A DNA stretch of 64,000 nucleotides, from the NCBI GenBank assembly GCA_017853575.1, contig JAFMJI010000002.1, positions 268,501-332,500 on the forward strand. Reading direction: 5' to 3'. The notes beneath the pieces are model-generated. The model did not search any database. It saw nothing but the letters and a program-made list of their open reading frames with translations, and was not told the origin of the DNA. The stretch is from Chitinophagaceae bacterium (GTDB lineage Bacteria > Bacteroidota > Bacteroidia > Chitinophagales > Chitinophagaceae). Positions 8,797 to 18,234 of the stretch are shown in pieces. Positions within the stretch are counted from its first letter, which is position 1. The number at the start of each line of letters is the position of its first letter. Both the position numbers and the translations under genes were made by a program.

Positions 8797-9486
8797 TTAG
8801 AGTTTGATGTTGTTCATCCCTCCGTCTACTCCAAGTATCTGTCCAGTTATCCAACTGGATTGTTCAGATAGCAAGAAGTTGATCATGTTTGCGATGTCAG
8901 CGGGATCACCTACTTTTCGCATGGGATTCCTTTTTTCAATTGCGCTGAGTTTTTCCGGAGTATTTACAAACCGTTCACCTAGGGGTGTATTCACCAATGA
9001 TGGTGCGATCGCGTTTACTCTTATACTAGGAGCAAATTCTGCTGCCAATGATTTTGTCAATCCTTCTAATGCAGCTTTTGAAACGGATACTGAACTGTGG
9101 AATGGCATTCCAACCGAACCAGCAACACTGCTAATAAATACTATTGATGATTTTCCATCTTTTTCTACCATGTTGATATAGGACTTTACAAATGCAATAG
9201 CACCAAGAACATGTATTGAGAAGTCTTGCTGGAAATCCTGCATGGTTAGTTGACCAAAGGATTTCAGGTTGATGGTACCAGGAAAATAAACCAATCCATT
9301 CACCTTTTCCTCGATTTTTGGAAAATTCCCCATTTCATATTTTTCTACCTGAAATTGCAGGTTATTTTCAGGAATCGATCTACTAATCTGAATTACTTTA
9401 TGACCTTGTGCTTGAAGCATGTCTGCGCTCGCTTTTGCAATTGCGCTGCCGCTTCCTGCTAGGATATATGTTTTTGTGCTGCTCAT
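8797..9486 (-). CDS. Atypical short-chain dehydrogenase/reductase lacking the catalytic tyrosine
   Basis: A 229-aa Rossmann protein of SDR length. The nucleotide-binding glycine motif is AGSGSAIA instead of TGxxxGIG, and the structural NNAG motif is replaced by FPGT. The catalytic Ser is kept at S120 (FISSVAG) and the Lys at K137. The YxxxK tyrosine is valine (V133, in SVSVSK). The C-terminal SDR features (RVNAIAPSLVNTP, ITGQILGVDGG) are intact. The frame is clean, so this is a conserved variant rather than a decayed gene. It forms a two-gene operon with the flavin reductase 2 bp downstream. Chemistry different from classical SDRs, or a non-catalytic role, is likely. Confidence 0.85.
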   Translation of the reverse strand: MSSTKTYILAGSGSAIAKASADMLQAQGHKVIQISRSIPENNLQFQVEKYEMGNFPKIEEKVNGLVYFPGTINLKSFGQLTMQDFQQDFSIHVLGAIAFVKSYINMVEKDGKSSIVFISSVAGSVGMPFHSSVSVSKAALEGLTKSLAAEFAPSIRVNAIAPSLVNTPLGERFVNTPEKLSAIEKRNPMRKVGDPADIANMINFLLSEQSSWITGQILGVDGGMNNIKL

Positions 9487-9552
9487 GTGATGTTAACAAA
9501 ATACTGCTCAAATGGTTTGATTGCCCCTGTAAAATTTAAAGAGTAAATCACA

Positions 9553-9560
9553 TACTTTTG
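9553..9560 (+). promoter_or_regulatory. Candidate -7 box TACTTTTG upstream of GH32
   Basis: Exact match to the Bacteroidota -7 consensus TAnnTTTG, 19 bp before the ATG of the fructanase gene. No TTG was found at the expected -33 spacing, so the call is tentative. Confidence 0.35.
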
Positions 9561-9579
9561 AGAGATTAATGCTATAAAA

Positions 9580-11058
9580 ATGAGATCCGTTCATAATATA
9601 TTTTTGATCTGTTTTATATTTCTCCACCAGCATATTTCAACATTTGCGCAGTCAACAACTGATGAAAAGTATCGTCCTAGTTATCATTTTACTCCTTCTA
9701 GACATTGGATGAATGATCCGAATGGGATGATCTATTATGAGGGTACCTATCATTTGTTCTATCAATATCATCCCTATTCTTCGGTTTGGGGACCGATGCA
9801 CTGGGGTCATGCCACCAGTAAAGATTTGATTAAATGGACACATCAACCTATTGCTTTGTACCCGGATAAAAATGGGATGATATTTTCTGGGAGTGCAGTG
9901 TTTGATAAAGAAAACACAAGTGGACTTGGTAATCATGGTAAAGGACCCCTGGTTGCAATTTTTACTTATCACAATGATTCTCTTGCTAAAGCTGGAAGTA
10001 AAATTTTTCAAACCCAAGGTATTGCATACAGCAATGATAGTGGTAAAACTTGGTCTAAATACGATGGAAATCCAGTACTGAAGAATCCTGGAATCAATGA
10101 TTTTCGTGATCCTAAAGTTTTCTGGCATGAAGCCTCAAACCGATGGATTATGTCATTGGCCGTATTTGATAGAATTCATTTTTATGGATCCTCCACTTTG
10201 AAAGATTGGACTAAGCTCAGTGAATTTGGTGTTGGATATGGTGTTCCTAATATATTATGGGAGTGTCCAGATTTATTTCCAATTAAATACAAAGAAAAAA
10301 CAATCTGGGTGCTCATCTCCAACATCAATCCAGGTGGACCTAACAAGGGTTCATCTACTCAATATTTTATTGGTGATTTTGATGGAAAAACATTTCATTC
10401 ATTTGACCACGATATTCGTTGGGCGGATTTTGGCCCCGATGAATACGCAGGTGTAACATGGTCAAATACAGGAGAAAGAAAAATATTTACAGGCTGGATG
10501 AGCAATTGGCTATATGCACAGCAGGTTCCTACATCAACATGGCGTAGTGCGTTGACGATTGCCAGGGAATTGAGTTTGAAGGAAGTAAATGGTAAATTTT
10601 ATTTGGCAAGTATGCCAGTACATGAACTAAATCAATACAAAGGGAAACAGTTGCATCTTAAAAATCAATCCATTCAATATGATGGGAAGGCTATTTTAGA
10701 ACTATCAGATCTAGGGATTGAGGATTTTAAATTGAAGGTAAAAAACGACAGGGGTGAATATATCATGGTGGGTTACGAAAAAGCATCAAATAGATACTTT
10801 ATCGATCGCACACACGCTGGTATAACTGAATTTCATAAAGAATTTGCACAAAAAAGTTATTCAGAAAGAATTTCTGTGAGTGGTAAATTAAATATAAAAA
10901 TGCTGTTGGATAGGTCTTCTATTGAGCTTTTTGCTGATGATGGCTTGACAGTTATGACAAGTCTTTATTTTCCGAATTCGTCTTTCAATAAAATTGAACT
11001 TGATACAAATATGAAGGGGGATGGGTCAGGAATTAAATGTTATGCGTTGAATCATTAA
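9580..11058 (+). CDS. Secreted glycoside hydrolase family 32 (fructan beta-fructosidase / invertase type)
   Basis: A 492-aa protein with a signal peptide ending near FAQ (residue 24), so it acts outside the cytoplasm. The three GH32 catalytic motifs are present: WMNDPNG with nucleophile D46, FRDP with stabiliser D177, and WECPD with acid/base E228. A C-terminal beta-sandwich follows after about residue 350. GH32 enzymes hydrolyse beta-fructosides (levan, inulin, sucrose). Export argues against an intracellular sucrose-6-phosphate hydrolase. No SusC/SusD pair or fructose kinase is adjacent, so it is a lone enzyme here. It converges with a small membrane-protein gene 13 bp downstream. Confidence 0.93.
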   Translation: MRSVHNIFLICFIFLHQHISTFAQSTTDEKYRPSYHFTPSRHWMNDPNGMIYYEGTYHLFYQYHPYSSVWGPMHWGHATSKDLIKWTHQPIALYPDKNGMIFSGSAVFDKENTSGLGNHGKGPLVAIFTYHNDSLAKAGSKIFQTQGIAYSNDSGKTWSKYDGNPVLKNPGINDFRDPKVFWHEASNRWIMSLAVFDRIHFYGSSTLKDWTKLSEFGVGYGVPNILWECPDLFPIKYKEKTIWVLISNINPGGPNKGSSTQYFIGDFDGKTFHSFDHDIRWADFGPDEYAGVTWSNTGERKIFTGWMSNWLYAQQVPTSTWRSALTIARELSLKEVNGKFYLASMPVHELNQYKGKQLHLKNQSIQYDGKAILELSDLGIEDFKLKVKNDRGEYIMVGYEKASNRYFIDRTHAGITEFHKEFAQKSYSERISVSGKLNIKMLLDRSSIELFADDGLTVMTSLYFPNSSFNKIELDTNMKGDGSGIKCYALNH

Positions 11059-11071
11059 TATAAAGAAAGTG

Positions 11072-11428
11072 TTATGCCTTGTCATTGTCTTCAACATGTA
11101 ATGCATGAAACAATCTGTGAATAGCAGGTGCCAGAATAATGCCGATATTGGTAATGAATACAACTCCACTGAACAGTGCATAAAAACTACTGAATAATTT
11201 TCCTACAGTTGTTTTAACCTCTATTACAGGCCCCATACCACTTAATATCATCGATGCATTGTGAAGTGCATCAATCCAGTCTGCAGGTGCCAAATATCGA
11301 TATCCAACGGTTCCAATCAACAGGCAAGTCGCAAGAAGGGATAGAGAAAGGATGATGCTCCAAGCCAATCTTCTCACATAAACCGTTGTTGAGGCCAACG
11401 CCTCATTTTTACGTTCATATCTTGCCAT
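11072..11428 (-). CDS. Small membrane protein resembling a two-helix ion-channel pore without a selectivity filter
   Basis: A 118-aa protein with a basic N-terminus and two clear membrane helices at about 23-48 and 82-108. The region between them (about 50-75) is short and amphipathic and contains ILSGMGPV where a K+ channel would carry TVGYGD. The layout (helix, re-entrant-like loop, helix) recalls the two-TM pore module of potassium channels, but the filter sequence is absent, so conduction is doubtful. It is convergent with GH32 and divergent from the Gfo/Idh gene 93 bp away. I do not recognise a named family. Confidence 0.6.
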   Translation of the reverse strand: MARYERKNEALASTTVYVRRLAWSIILSLSLLATCLLIGTVGYRYLAPADWIDALHNASMILSGMGPVIEVKTTVGKLFSSFYALFSGVVFITNIGIILAPAIHRLFHALHVEDNDKA

Positions 11429-11521
11429 TTCACTAAAATTTGATGTCCTAAATTAATAAACTTCCAGGGCTTCAACTCTGATTAGATTTATTATCTTTAA
11501 AACTCAATCAATTTGCTGCAT

Positions 11522-12790
11522 ATGAAAGAATTATCAAACAAAGGCAGGAGGCAATTTATCAAAAACAGTGCCGCTATCGCTGCAGGATTTTTTATTGTAC
11601 CACGACATGTTTTAGGGAAGGGTTATATACCTCCAAGTGACCAGATCACAAAAGGAATTATCGGAGTAGGAGGTATGGGAAAGGGACATATCAAATATGC
11701 TGGCACGAGAGTGGTTGCTGTTTGCGATGTAGACTCAACACATCTAAAAGAAGTTGCTGACATCATTGGCGGTGGTGTGAAGACATTTCACGATCACCGA
11801 GAATTAATTGCGCTTCCTGAGGTGGATATCGTTCATATTGCTACTCCTCCTCATTGGCATGGTATCATGGCAATTGATGCTGCCAAAGCAGGCAAGGATA
11901 TCTGGTGTGAAAAACCCATGACCAGAACCATTGGAGAAGGCAAACGTGTTGTTGAGGCTGTAAAGCAATATGGCCGGATGTTCAGACTCAATACTTGGTT
12001 CAGATTTGAAGATAATTTTTATGGAATGAAGACAACGGTGAAACCCATTAAAAAATTGGTTGATTCCGGATTATTGGGTTGGCCGTTGACTGTAACTGTC
12101 AGCAAACACACCGGGTTTGATTGGAAATTTTATTGGGTTGGCAAATCACAATTAGAGCCACAGAAAGTTCCAGATACCCTCGACTACGACCGTTGGTTGG
12201 GCCCGGCACCGTTCAAGCCCTATCATTTGCACCGCACCCATCAGACTTTCAGAGGTTATTGGGATTATGATGGTGGGGGATTGGGTGATATGGGTCAACA
12301 TTATATTGATCCTATTCAGTACTTTCTTGGCAAAGACCATACAAGTCCTGTGAAAGTCGAAGTAGATGCAGAACAGCAGCATTATGATGCTTGTGGTACT
12401 TTTCGGAAAATAACTTTTACTTATGACGATGGTTGCAAAATCATTTTGGATGGTGAAGCAAAAGATCCAAATGTTGCATACATCGAAGGTCCAAAGGGAA
12501 AATTATTCAATGGGTTTAAATCGGACATTCCAAACCTCCAGGAAAAAATTGCCATGATGCCTGACCCAGAACCACAGGTAACAAACTTTTTGGATTCAGT
12601 CAAATACAGGCAACCATTTGCGTTGAATGAAACAAACGGACATCGTTCATGCACAATCGTTAATCTTGGTAAAATAGCGTTGCAACTGGGACGAACATTG
12701 AACTTTGATCCTGTTTCTCAGACATTTATTAATGACGAAGAAGCAAATCGCATGATCAATCCTCCAATGCGTGCTCCATGGAATATTTAA
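11522..12790 (+). CDS. Exported Gfo/Idh/MocA-family oxidoreductase
   Basis: A 422-aa protein. The N-terminus contains RRQFIKN followed by a hydrophobic stretch, a Tat-like signal as is usual for secreted Gfo/Idh proteins with pre-bound NAD(P). The Rossmann motif GVGGMGKGH follows, then the family motif CEKPMTR at about 125-131. The C-terminal domain contains the GGGLGDMGQHYIDP substrate-site region. The ATG at 11522 is preferred over a TTG three codons upstream. The next gene, a double-DUF1080 protein, starts 16 bp later. Family knowledge: such pairs oxidise glycosides at C3 and then cleave the 3-keto-glycoside. The actual sugar is not determined. Confidence 0.88.
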   Translation: MKELSNKGRRQFIKNSAAIAAGFFIVPRHVLGKGYIPPSDQITKGIIGVGGMGKGHIKYAGTRVVAVCDVDSTHLKEVADIIGGGVKTFHDHRELIALPEVDIVHIATPPHWHGIMAIDAAKAGKDIWCEKPMTRTIGEGKRVVEAVKQYGRMFRLNTWFRFEDNFYGMKTTVKPIKKLVDSGLLGWPLTVTVSKHTGFDWKFYWVGKSQLEPQKVPDTLDYDRWLGPAPFKPYHLHRTHQTFRGYWDYDGGGLGDMGQHYIDPIQYFLGKDHTSPVKVEVDAEQQHYDACGTFRKITFTYDDGCKIILDGEAKDPNVAYIEGPKGKLFNGFKSDIPNLQEKIAMMPDPEPQVTNFLDSVKYRQPFALNETNGHRSCTIVNLGKIALQLGRTLNFDPVSQTFINDEEANRMINPPMRAPWNI

Positions 12791-12806
12791 TTTCAAAAAA
12801 AATTCA

Positions 12807-14951
12807 ATGAAAAAGTTACTACTCTCCATATTTATATTGTCATTGGCTTTTCATGTGATTGCTCAAGACAAAGTTGAAAAAGCATTAACTGCATTTCCTT
12901 ATCAGGAAATTGCAAAAGCACAATCTTCCATTTCATCCATGTATGCCTTTGAATCCGCTGAATGGAAGAAGATTTTTGTAAGGTTGGATGACGATTCTTT
13001 AAAGCTCGCACCCACCTATGCCATTGCCGCATTTGTGCATGATGCTACAAAATCAGCTTCTACCAAATCTACAGCAGCTACAATTTTGTTAACTGGGTTA
13101 TCAAACGTGAAATCTTTCTATGCAAAAAATTTCATTATACAGCACCTAGGAATACTTGGTGATGAGGCGGCTGTAAAAAAGCTTTCAAAATTGTTGAAGG
13201 ATAAAACTTTCATTGGACAGGCTGCTGCCAGGGCATTGGCATCAATTCATTCTGCTGCATCAATTGCTGCATTGGAAGCTGCATTAGGAAAAGCAACAGG
13301 AGATCAGAAAGCACATATTCAAGCTGCTATAGATAACGCAAAATTTGTATTGCCTGGTTTAACTTCAACTCCTGCCACTCCAAAACCAACCCTCAATTCG
13401 GTTCAGCAGTTATTGAAATTGCAGGACAGAATGCAGGTTGCAAAAGACCCAATCGAGAAATTAAGGGTTTTACATCAAGCAGAATTCATTCCTGGGTTTA
13501 CGTCGTTGATGTTTGTTGGTAAGTTTTTGGATGATGATCGGTTAAAAAAACCGGCCGCTTTGATTGCTGCACGACTTGCCCTGTCTGATCATACTTTAAG
13601 AGGTAGGGCTGTGAGGGAAGTGGTTGAAAAAGCACTTCCATTGATTAGCGGAACTGATAGTGCTGTACTTGTAAAAGCTCTTGCTGCCAGGGCTAAATCA
13701 ATTCCTTATGATTATGGTTTTGAATCTATGTTCAATGGAAAAGATTTGACAGGATGGAAAGGACTTGTGGGCAATCCTATTTCCCGTTCAAAAATGAGTT
13801 CTGAAGAATTACTGAATGCAGAAGCAGAGGCAAATGGAAAAGCAAAGAATGACTGGATGGTTGATAATGGACTTTTAATTTTTACTGGGCATGGAGATAA
13901 TTTGTGTACAGTAAAAAAGTATGGTGATTTTGAAATGTATGTGGATTGGAAAATAACTGAAAAAGGTGATGCTGGAATTTATTTAAGAGGAAGTCCACAA
14001 GTGCAAATATGGGATACCAGTAGAAGAGAAGTAGGTGCTCAGGTAGGGTCAGGCGGCTTATACAACAACAAAACAAACGAGAGTAAACCCACTGTGGTTG
14101 CTGACAATGCGATCAAGGAGTGGAACAATTTCCATATCATCATGAAAGGTGATCGTGTAACTGTTTTTCTGAATGGCATTAAAGTAACTGACAATGTTGT
14201 ATTGGAAAATTATTGGGATCGAAACATTCCAATTTTTGTAAAAGAACAAATTGAACTGCAGGCACATGGAACCTATGTTGCCTATCGCAACCTTTACATT
14301 CGTGAATTACCATCTGATAATCTCACAACAAGATTGACTGCTGAAGAACTCAATGAAGGTTTTGAATCATTGTTTGATGGAAGCAATTTGGATAAATGGG
14401 TTGGAAGTAAAACCAGTTATATAGTAAAAGACGGTACCATTGAAGTGAACCCTACAGGCGGAAGCGGTGGGAATTTATATACTGCTGATGAGTTTGCTGA
14501 TTTTGAGTTGAGGTTTGAATTTCAATTAACTCCTGGTGCTAACAACGGTTTAGGAATACGAGCACCCCTCACTGGTGATGCAGCCTATGTTGGAATGGAA
14601 TTACAGATACTGGATAATGAAGCGCCAGTTTACGCCAAACTTAATCCTTATCAATACCATGGATCAGTGTATGGAGTCATTCCTGCAAAAAGAGGTTACT
14701 TGAAACCAACTGGTGAGTGGAATGAAGAAACCGTTGTTGTAAAAGGTGATCAGGTTAAAGTGATTTTAAATGGTCAGGTCATACTCAATGGAAATATCAA
14801 AGATGCCTCTGTTGATGGAACGGCTGATCATAGAGATCACCCAGGGTTAAAGAATCCAACTGGACATATTGGATTTCTCGGACATGGAGATGTTGTGCGG
14901 TTTAAAAATATCCGTGTGAAGAGAATCGATGTTGCTAAGAAGAAAAAATAA
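12807..14951 (+). CDS. Secreted HEAT-repeat protein with two DUF1080 (3-keto-disaccharide hydrolase) domains
   Basis: A 714-aa protein with a signal peptide (residues 1-19, ending VIAQ). Residues about 20-290 are alanine-rich helical repeats of HEAT type (for example GDEAAVKKLSKLLKD). Two lectin-like DUF1080 domains follow, one at about 305-500 (opening FESMFNGKDLTGWKG) and one at about 518-708 (opening FESLFDGSNLDKWVG). DUF1080 proteins include 3-keto-glycoside hydrolases. The tandem suggests either two active sites or one catalytic and one binding domain. The gene is 16 bp after the Gfo/Idh oxidoreductase, its likely functional partner. The ATG at 12807 gives the signal peptide; the upstream in-frame start overlaps the previous gene and is rejected. 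It converges with aspS at a 2-bp gap. Confidence 0.87.
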   Translation: MKKLLLSIFILSLAFHVIAQDKVEKALTAFPYQEIAKAQSSISSMYAFESAEWKKIFVRLDDDSLKLAPTYAIAAFVHDATKSASTKSTAATILLTGLSNVKSFYAKNFIIQHLGILGDEAAVKKLSKLLKDKTFIGQAAARALASIHSAASIAALEAALGKATGDQKAHIQAAIDNAKFVLPGLTSTPATPKPTLNSVQQLLKLQDRMQVAKDPIEKLRVLHQAEFIPGFTSLMFVGKFLDDDRLKKPAALIAARLALSDHTLRGRAVREVVEKALPLISGTDSAVLVKALAARAKSIPYDYGFESMFNGKDLTGWKGLVGNPISRSKMSSEELLNAEAEANGKAKNDWMVDNGLLIFTGHGDNLCTVKKYGDFEMYVDWKITEKGDAGIYLRGSPQVQIWDTSRREVGAQVGSGGLYNNKTNESKPTVVADNAIKEWNNFHIIMKGDRVTVFLNGIKVTDNVVLENYWDRNIPIFVKEQIELQAHGTYVAYRNLYIRELPSDNLTTRLTAEELNEGFESLFDGSNLDKWVGSKTSYIVKDGTIEVNPTGGSGGNLYTADEFADFELRFEFQLTPGANNGLGIRAPLTGDAAYVGMELQILDNEAPVYAKLNPYQYHGSVYGVIPAKRGYLKPTGEWNEETVVVKGDQVKVILNGQVILNGNIKDASVDGTADHRDHPGLKNPTGHIGFLGHGDVVRFKNIRVKRIDVAKKKK

Positions 14952-14953
14952 TC

Positions 14954-16780
14954 TTAAGACAAGTTGATCTTCAGGTTCAATTCTTTTAATTGAACGTCAT
15001 CGATAGAAGATGGAGCGTCGAGCATTAAATCTCTACCTGAGTTGTTTTTAGGAAATGCAATGAAATCACGGATGCTTTCGCTTCCTCCAAGAATAGAGCA
15101 AAGCCTGTCGAATCCGAATGCAATGCCTCCGTGTGGCGGAGCACCGTATTCAAACGCACCTAGTAAAAATCCGAATTTATGCAATGCTTCTTCCTTGCTC
15201 ATTCCAAGAGCAGCAAACATTTTTTCCTGTAGTTCTCTCTGATAAATTCTGATAGACCCTCCTCCAATTTCATTTCCATTTAAAACCATGTCATATGCAT
15301 TGGCCTTGATCTGTGCATATGGATGTGAAAGATAATTAGATGCATCCTTGATAGAGGGTTCGTTCTCGATCATTGTACTGATCTGGGAAGGTTTTGGAGA
15401 AGTAAAAGGGTGATGTCTGGCAACCCATCTGTTGTCTTCTTCACTGTATTCAAACAGTGGGAAGTCCAGTACCCACAATAATTTGAACTCATCTTTTTTC
15501 CTCATTCCCAATTGTTCACCCAACTCAAGTCTCAATTCACTCATTGCTTTACGGGTCCTTTCCTCTGAGCCTGCAAGAATCAAAACGATATCGCCTTTGT
15601 TGGATACAGTTGTTTCAACAATTTTTTTCAGTCTCTCTTCAGCATAGAATTTATCAATGCTGCTTTTTACAGTTCCATCTTCATTGTATCGTATATAGGC
15701 CAATCCTTTCATGCCTATTTGAGGACGCTTTACCCATTCTGTAAGTTCATCTAGTTGCTTTCTTGTATATGCTGCACCACCCGGTACGGAAATGGCTAGA
15801 ACAGTTTCTGCTCCATCAAACACTGCAAAATTTGCACCATTGATAAGACCTGAATGATCTTGTTTGTTGAAATAAACGGTAGAGGGTTTTTTCAGGGTAT
15901 GAATCTTCATGCCAAAACGAATATCTGGCTTATCATTTCCAAAATGCCACATGGCATCTTCCCATGTCATCCTTTCTACTGATTCAGTATAATCAATTCC
16001 TTTTACATCTTTGAAAATACGCTTGACCAATCCCTCAAACATATTCAGAATGTCTTCTTGTTCTACGAAAGACATTTCACAGTCGATCTGTGTGAATTCA
16101 GGTTGTCTATCTGCTCTCAGGTCTTCATCTCTAAAACATTTTACAACTTGATAGTACCTGTCATATCCGCTCACCATCAATAATTGCTTGAATGTTTGAG
16201 GTGACTGAGGTAGGGCATAAAACTGGCCTGGATTCATTCTGGATGGCACTACAAAATCTCTTGCACCTTCAGGCGTAGATTTAATAAGGAATGGAGTTTC
16301 AATATCCATGAATTGGTTTTCATGGAGGTAGTTTCTTGCGGAGCGATTGACTGCATATCTTAATTCTAGGTTCTTTTTTACTGCATTCCTTCTGAGATCA
16401 AGATACCTGTACTTCATTCTAAGATCATCTCCTCCGTCTGTATCATCTTGTATGGTGAAAGGAGGAGTAACAGATTTATTAAGGATGGAAAATTCAGTAA
16501 GTTCAATTTCAATTTTACCGGTTGGGATCGTCAGATTTTTATTGCTTCTTTCAATTACCTTTCCCTTTGCTTGCAAGACAAACTCCCTTCCAAGTGGATT
16601 GCTCTCCAGTTGACTGGATAATCCTTCGTTAAACACCAATTGGGTAATTCCATACCTATCGCGTAAATCAACAAATGTGATGGCACCAAATTTTCTGATG
16701 GTTTGTATCCATCCGGCCAGTGTCACATTTGTGCCAACATTTGCCAGTCTTAATTCCCCGCAGGTATGTGTTCTGAACAT
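14954..16780 (-). CDS. aspS: Aspartate--tRNA ligase
   Basis: A 608-aa class II aminoacyl-tRNA synthetase of the bacterial AspRS type. It has an N-terminal OB-fold anticodon-binding domain (about 1-110), then motif 2 ([21 protein letters not shown]) and a bacterial insertion domain (about 280-420). Motif 3 near the C-terminus reads GIAFGFDRL. It charges tRNA-Asp (or tRNA-Asp and tRNA-Asn if no AsnRS is present, which the window cannot show). It has its own consensus promoter 31-61 bp upstream of the start, so it can be expressed independently of the sucD-side genes. Confidence 0.98.
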   Translation of the reverse strand: MFRTHTCGELRLANVGTNVTLAGWIQTIRKFGAITFVDLRDRYGITQLVFNEGLSSQLESNPLGREFVLQAKGKVIERSNKNLTIPTGKIEIELTEFSILNKSVTPPFTIQDDTDGGDDLRMKYRYLDLRRNAVKKNLELRYAVNRSARNYLHENQFMDIETPFLIKSTPEGARDFVVPSRMNPGQFYALPQSPQTFKQLLMVSGYDRYYQVVKCFRDEDLRADRQPEFTQIDCEMSFVEQEDILNMFEGLVKRIFKDVKGIDYTESVERMTWEDAMWHFGNDKPDIRFGMKIHTLKKPSTVYFNKQDHSGLINGANFAVFDGAETVLAISVPGGAAYTRKQLDELTEWVKRPQIGMKGLAYIRYNEDGTVKSSIDKFYAEERLKKIVETTVSNKGDIVLILAGSEERTRKAMSELRLELGEQLGMRKKDEFKLLWVLDFPLFEYSEEDNRWVARHHPFTSPKPSQISTMIENEPSIKDASNYLSHPYAQIKANAYDMVLNGNEIGGGSIRIYQRELQEKMFAALGMSKEEALHKFGFLLGAFEYGAPPHGGIAFGFDRLCSILGGSESIRDFIAFPKNNSGRDLMLDAPSSIDDVQLKELNLKINLS

Positions 16781-16810
16781 ATTAAAAAAATTGGGTGCTT
16801 AAAAAGTGCC

Positions 16811-16841
16811 CAAAGATAGCTCAAGTAGGGGTTTTGGGCAA
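16811..16841 (-). promoter_or_regulatory. Consensus Bacteroidota promoter of aspS
   Basis: On the minus strand a TTG (plus positions 16839-16841) is followed after exactly 20 bp by TATCTTTG (16811-16818). This matches the -33 / -7 pattern TTG-N19-21-TAnnTTTG. It lies in the 63-bp gap upstream of aspS. Confidence 0.75.
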
Positions 16842-16843
16842 GA

Positions 16844-17287
16844 TTAGTTGTTGTGCTTCAATTCATCCTGATGGATGAGCATCTCGGTTTGTTTTTCAAC
16901 TTTCTCCTCAAAATCAGATCTGTGCATGTAGTAAAGGTAGTAATAGGCAAGAATTAGCAGCCCGATGCCGAATGGTATTATAGAAAATTCCCTCAAGCCG
17001 TAAGTTCCTATCAAATTTTGATCCCATTGAAAAAATTCACCGATCATCCAAGTGCAGTTGGCAGTAATCCAAAAATCAATTGCCAGATTGTGCATGAGCT
17101 CACTCGATACTTTCCTGGTTTGATAAGTTATTAAAATTGCAACTGTTAAAGTTGGAATGATCATTACAAGGGCAGGGTACTTTAAATTAAGTGCCCAACA
17201 GATGTCCTTCAACAACCAAAGTAAGATGTGCAGGTTTTCAACCTTACGGTATTTGTAAGGAATATGATAAATCTTGGATTGCTTCAT
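16844..17287 (-). CDS. Hypothetical membrane protein, four predicted helices
   Basis: A 147-aa protein I do not recognise. Hydrophobic segments are visible at about 19-33, 38-56, 66-85 and 99-121, followed by a charged tail (HRSDFEEKVEKQTEM) that should form a short cytoplasmic helix. It is 17 bp downstream of sucD in the same direction and is probably co-transcribed with it. The aspS promoter starts right after its stop. No catalytic motif is visible. Confidence 0.6.
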   Translation of the reverse strand: MKQSKIYHIPYKYRKVENLHILLWLLKDICWALNLKYPALVMIIPTLTVAILITYQTRKVSSELMHNLAIDFWITANCTWMIGEFFQWDQNLIGTYGLREFSIIPFGIGLLILAYYYLYYMHRSDFEEKVEKQTEMLIHQDELKHNN

Positions 17288-17304
17288 CGAGCCTCTGAAA
17301 TAAA

Positions 17305-18180
17305 TTATTTGCCAGACATGGCTGCTGCCATGGTTTTTCCAATATCAGCCGGACTGTCAACTACATGAATTCCACACTCACGCATAATCTTCATTTTGGC
17401 AGCAGCAGTATCATCAGAGCCTCCAATAATCGCTCCAGCATGACCCATTCTTCTTCCTGGAGGTGCAGTCTGACCTGCGATGAATCCTACTACAGGTTTA
17501 GTGCCGTGTGCCTTGATCCATTTTGCCGCATCTGCTTCCATGCTTCCTCCAATCTCACCAATCATGACGATGCCTTTTGTTTCTGGATCATTCATGAGCA
17601 ATTCAACCGCGTCTCTGGTAGGGGTACCAATAATGGGATCACCACCAATTCCAATAGCTGTGGTTACACCCAGGCCAGCCTTTGCAATTTGGTCAGCAGC
17701 TTCGTATGTTAGGGTTCCAGATTTGGAAACAATACCAATAGATCCTTTCTTGAATATGAATCCAGGCATAATACCTACTTTACTTTCATCAGCGGTGATT
17801 ACGCCAGGGCAGTTTGGCCCAACAAGCCTGGTTTTCTTTCCTTCTAGGTAGTTCTTAACCTTCACCATGTCTTGCACAGGAATACCCTCTGTGATACAAA
17901 CCACCAATTCAATGCCAGCTTCCGCAGCTTCTATGATAGCATCTGCAGCAAATGCAGGAGGAACAAAAATAATGCTCACGTTTGCTCCGGTGGTTTTCAC
18001 AGCATCTGCAACTGTATTGAATACAGGACGATCAAGGTGTTTGGTGCCTCCCTTTCCTGGAGTAACGCCCCCTACCACCTGGGTGCCATATTCAATCATT
18101 TGTGTAGCATGAAAAGTGCCTTCTGTGCCTGTGAAACCCTGTACAATAATTTTGGATGATTTGTTCACTAAAACAGACAT
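17305..18180 (-). CDS. sucD: Succinate--CoA ligase, alpha subunit
   Basis: A 291-aa protein, the normal SucD length. It has an N-terminal CoA-binding Rossmann domain ([13 protein letters not shown], about 13-25) and the phosphohistidine loop [10 protein letters not shown] with the phosphorylated His at H247. With SucC it interconverts succinyl-CoA and succinate in the TCA cycle with substrate-level NTP formation. sucC is not next to it. It sits 54 bp downstream of the MlaF-like ATPase gene. Confidence 0.97.
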   Translation of the reverse strand: MSVLVNKSSKIIVQGFTGTEGTFHATQMIEYGTQVVGGVTPGKGGTKHLDRPVFNTVADAVKTTGANVSIIFVPPAFAADAIIEAAEAGIELVVCITEGIPVQDMVKVKNYLEGKKTRLVGPNCPGVITADESKVGIMPGFIFKKGSIGIVSKSGTLTYEAADQIAKAGLGVTTAIGIGGDPIIGTPTRDAVELLMNDPETKGIVMIGEIGGSMEADAAKWIKAHGTKPVVGFIAGQTAPPGRRMGHAGAIIGGSDDTAAAKMKIMRECGIHVVDSPADIGKTMAAAMSGK

Positions 18181-18234
18181 GGTAAAATCAATATTTTGTG
18201 TCGCGAAGATAGTAAAAAAGGGGGAGGGGTTCGA

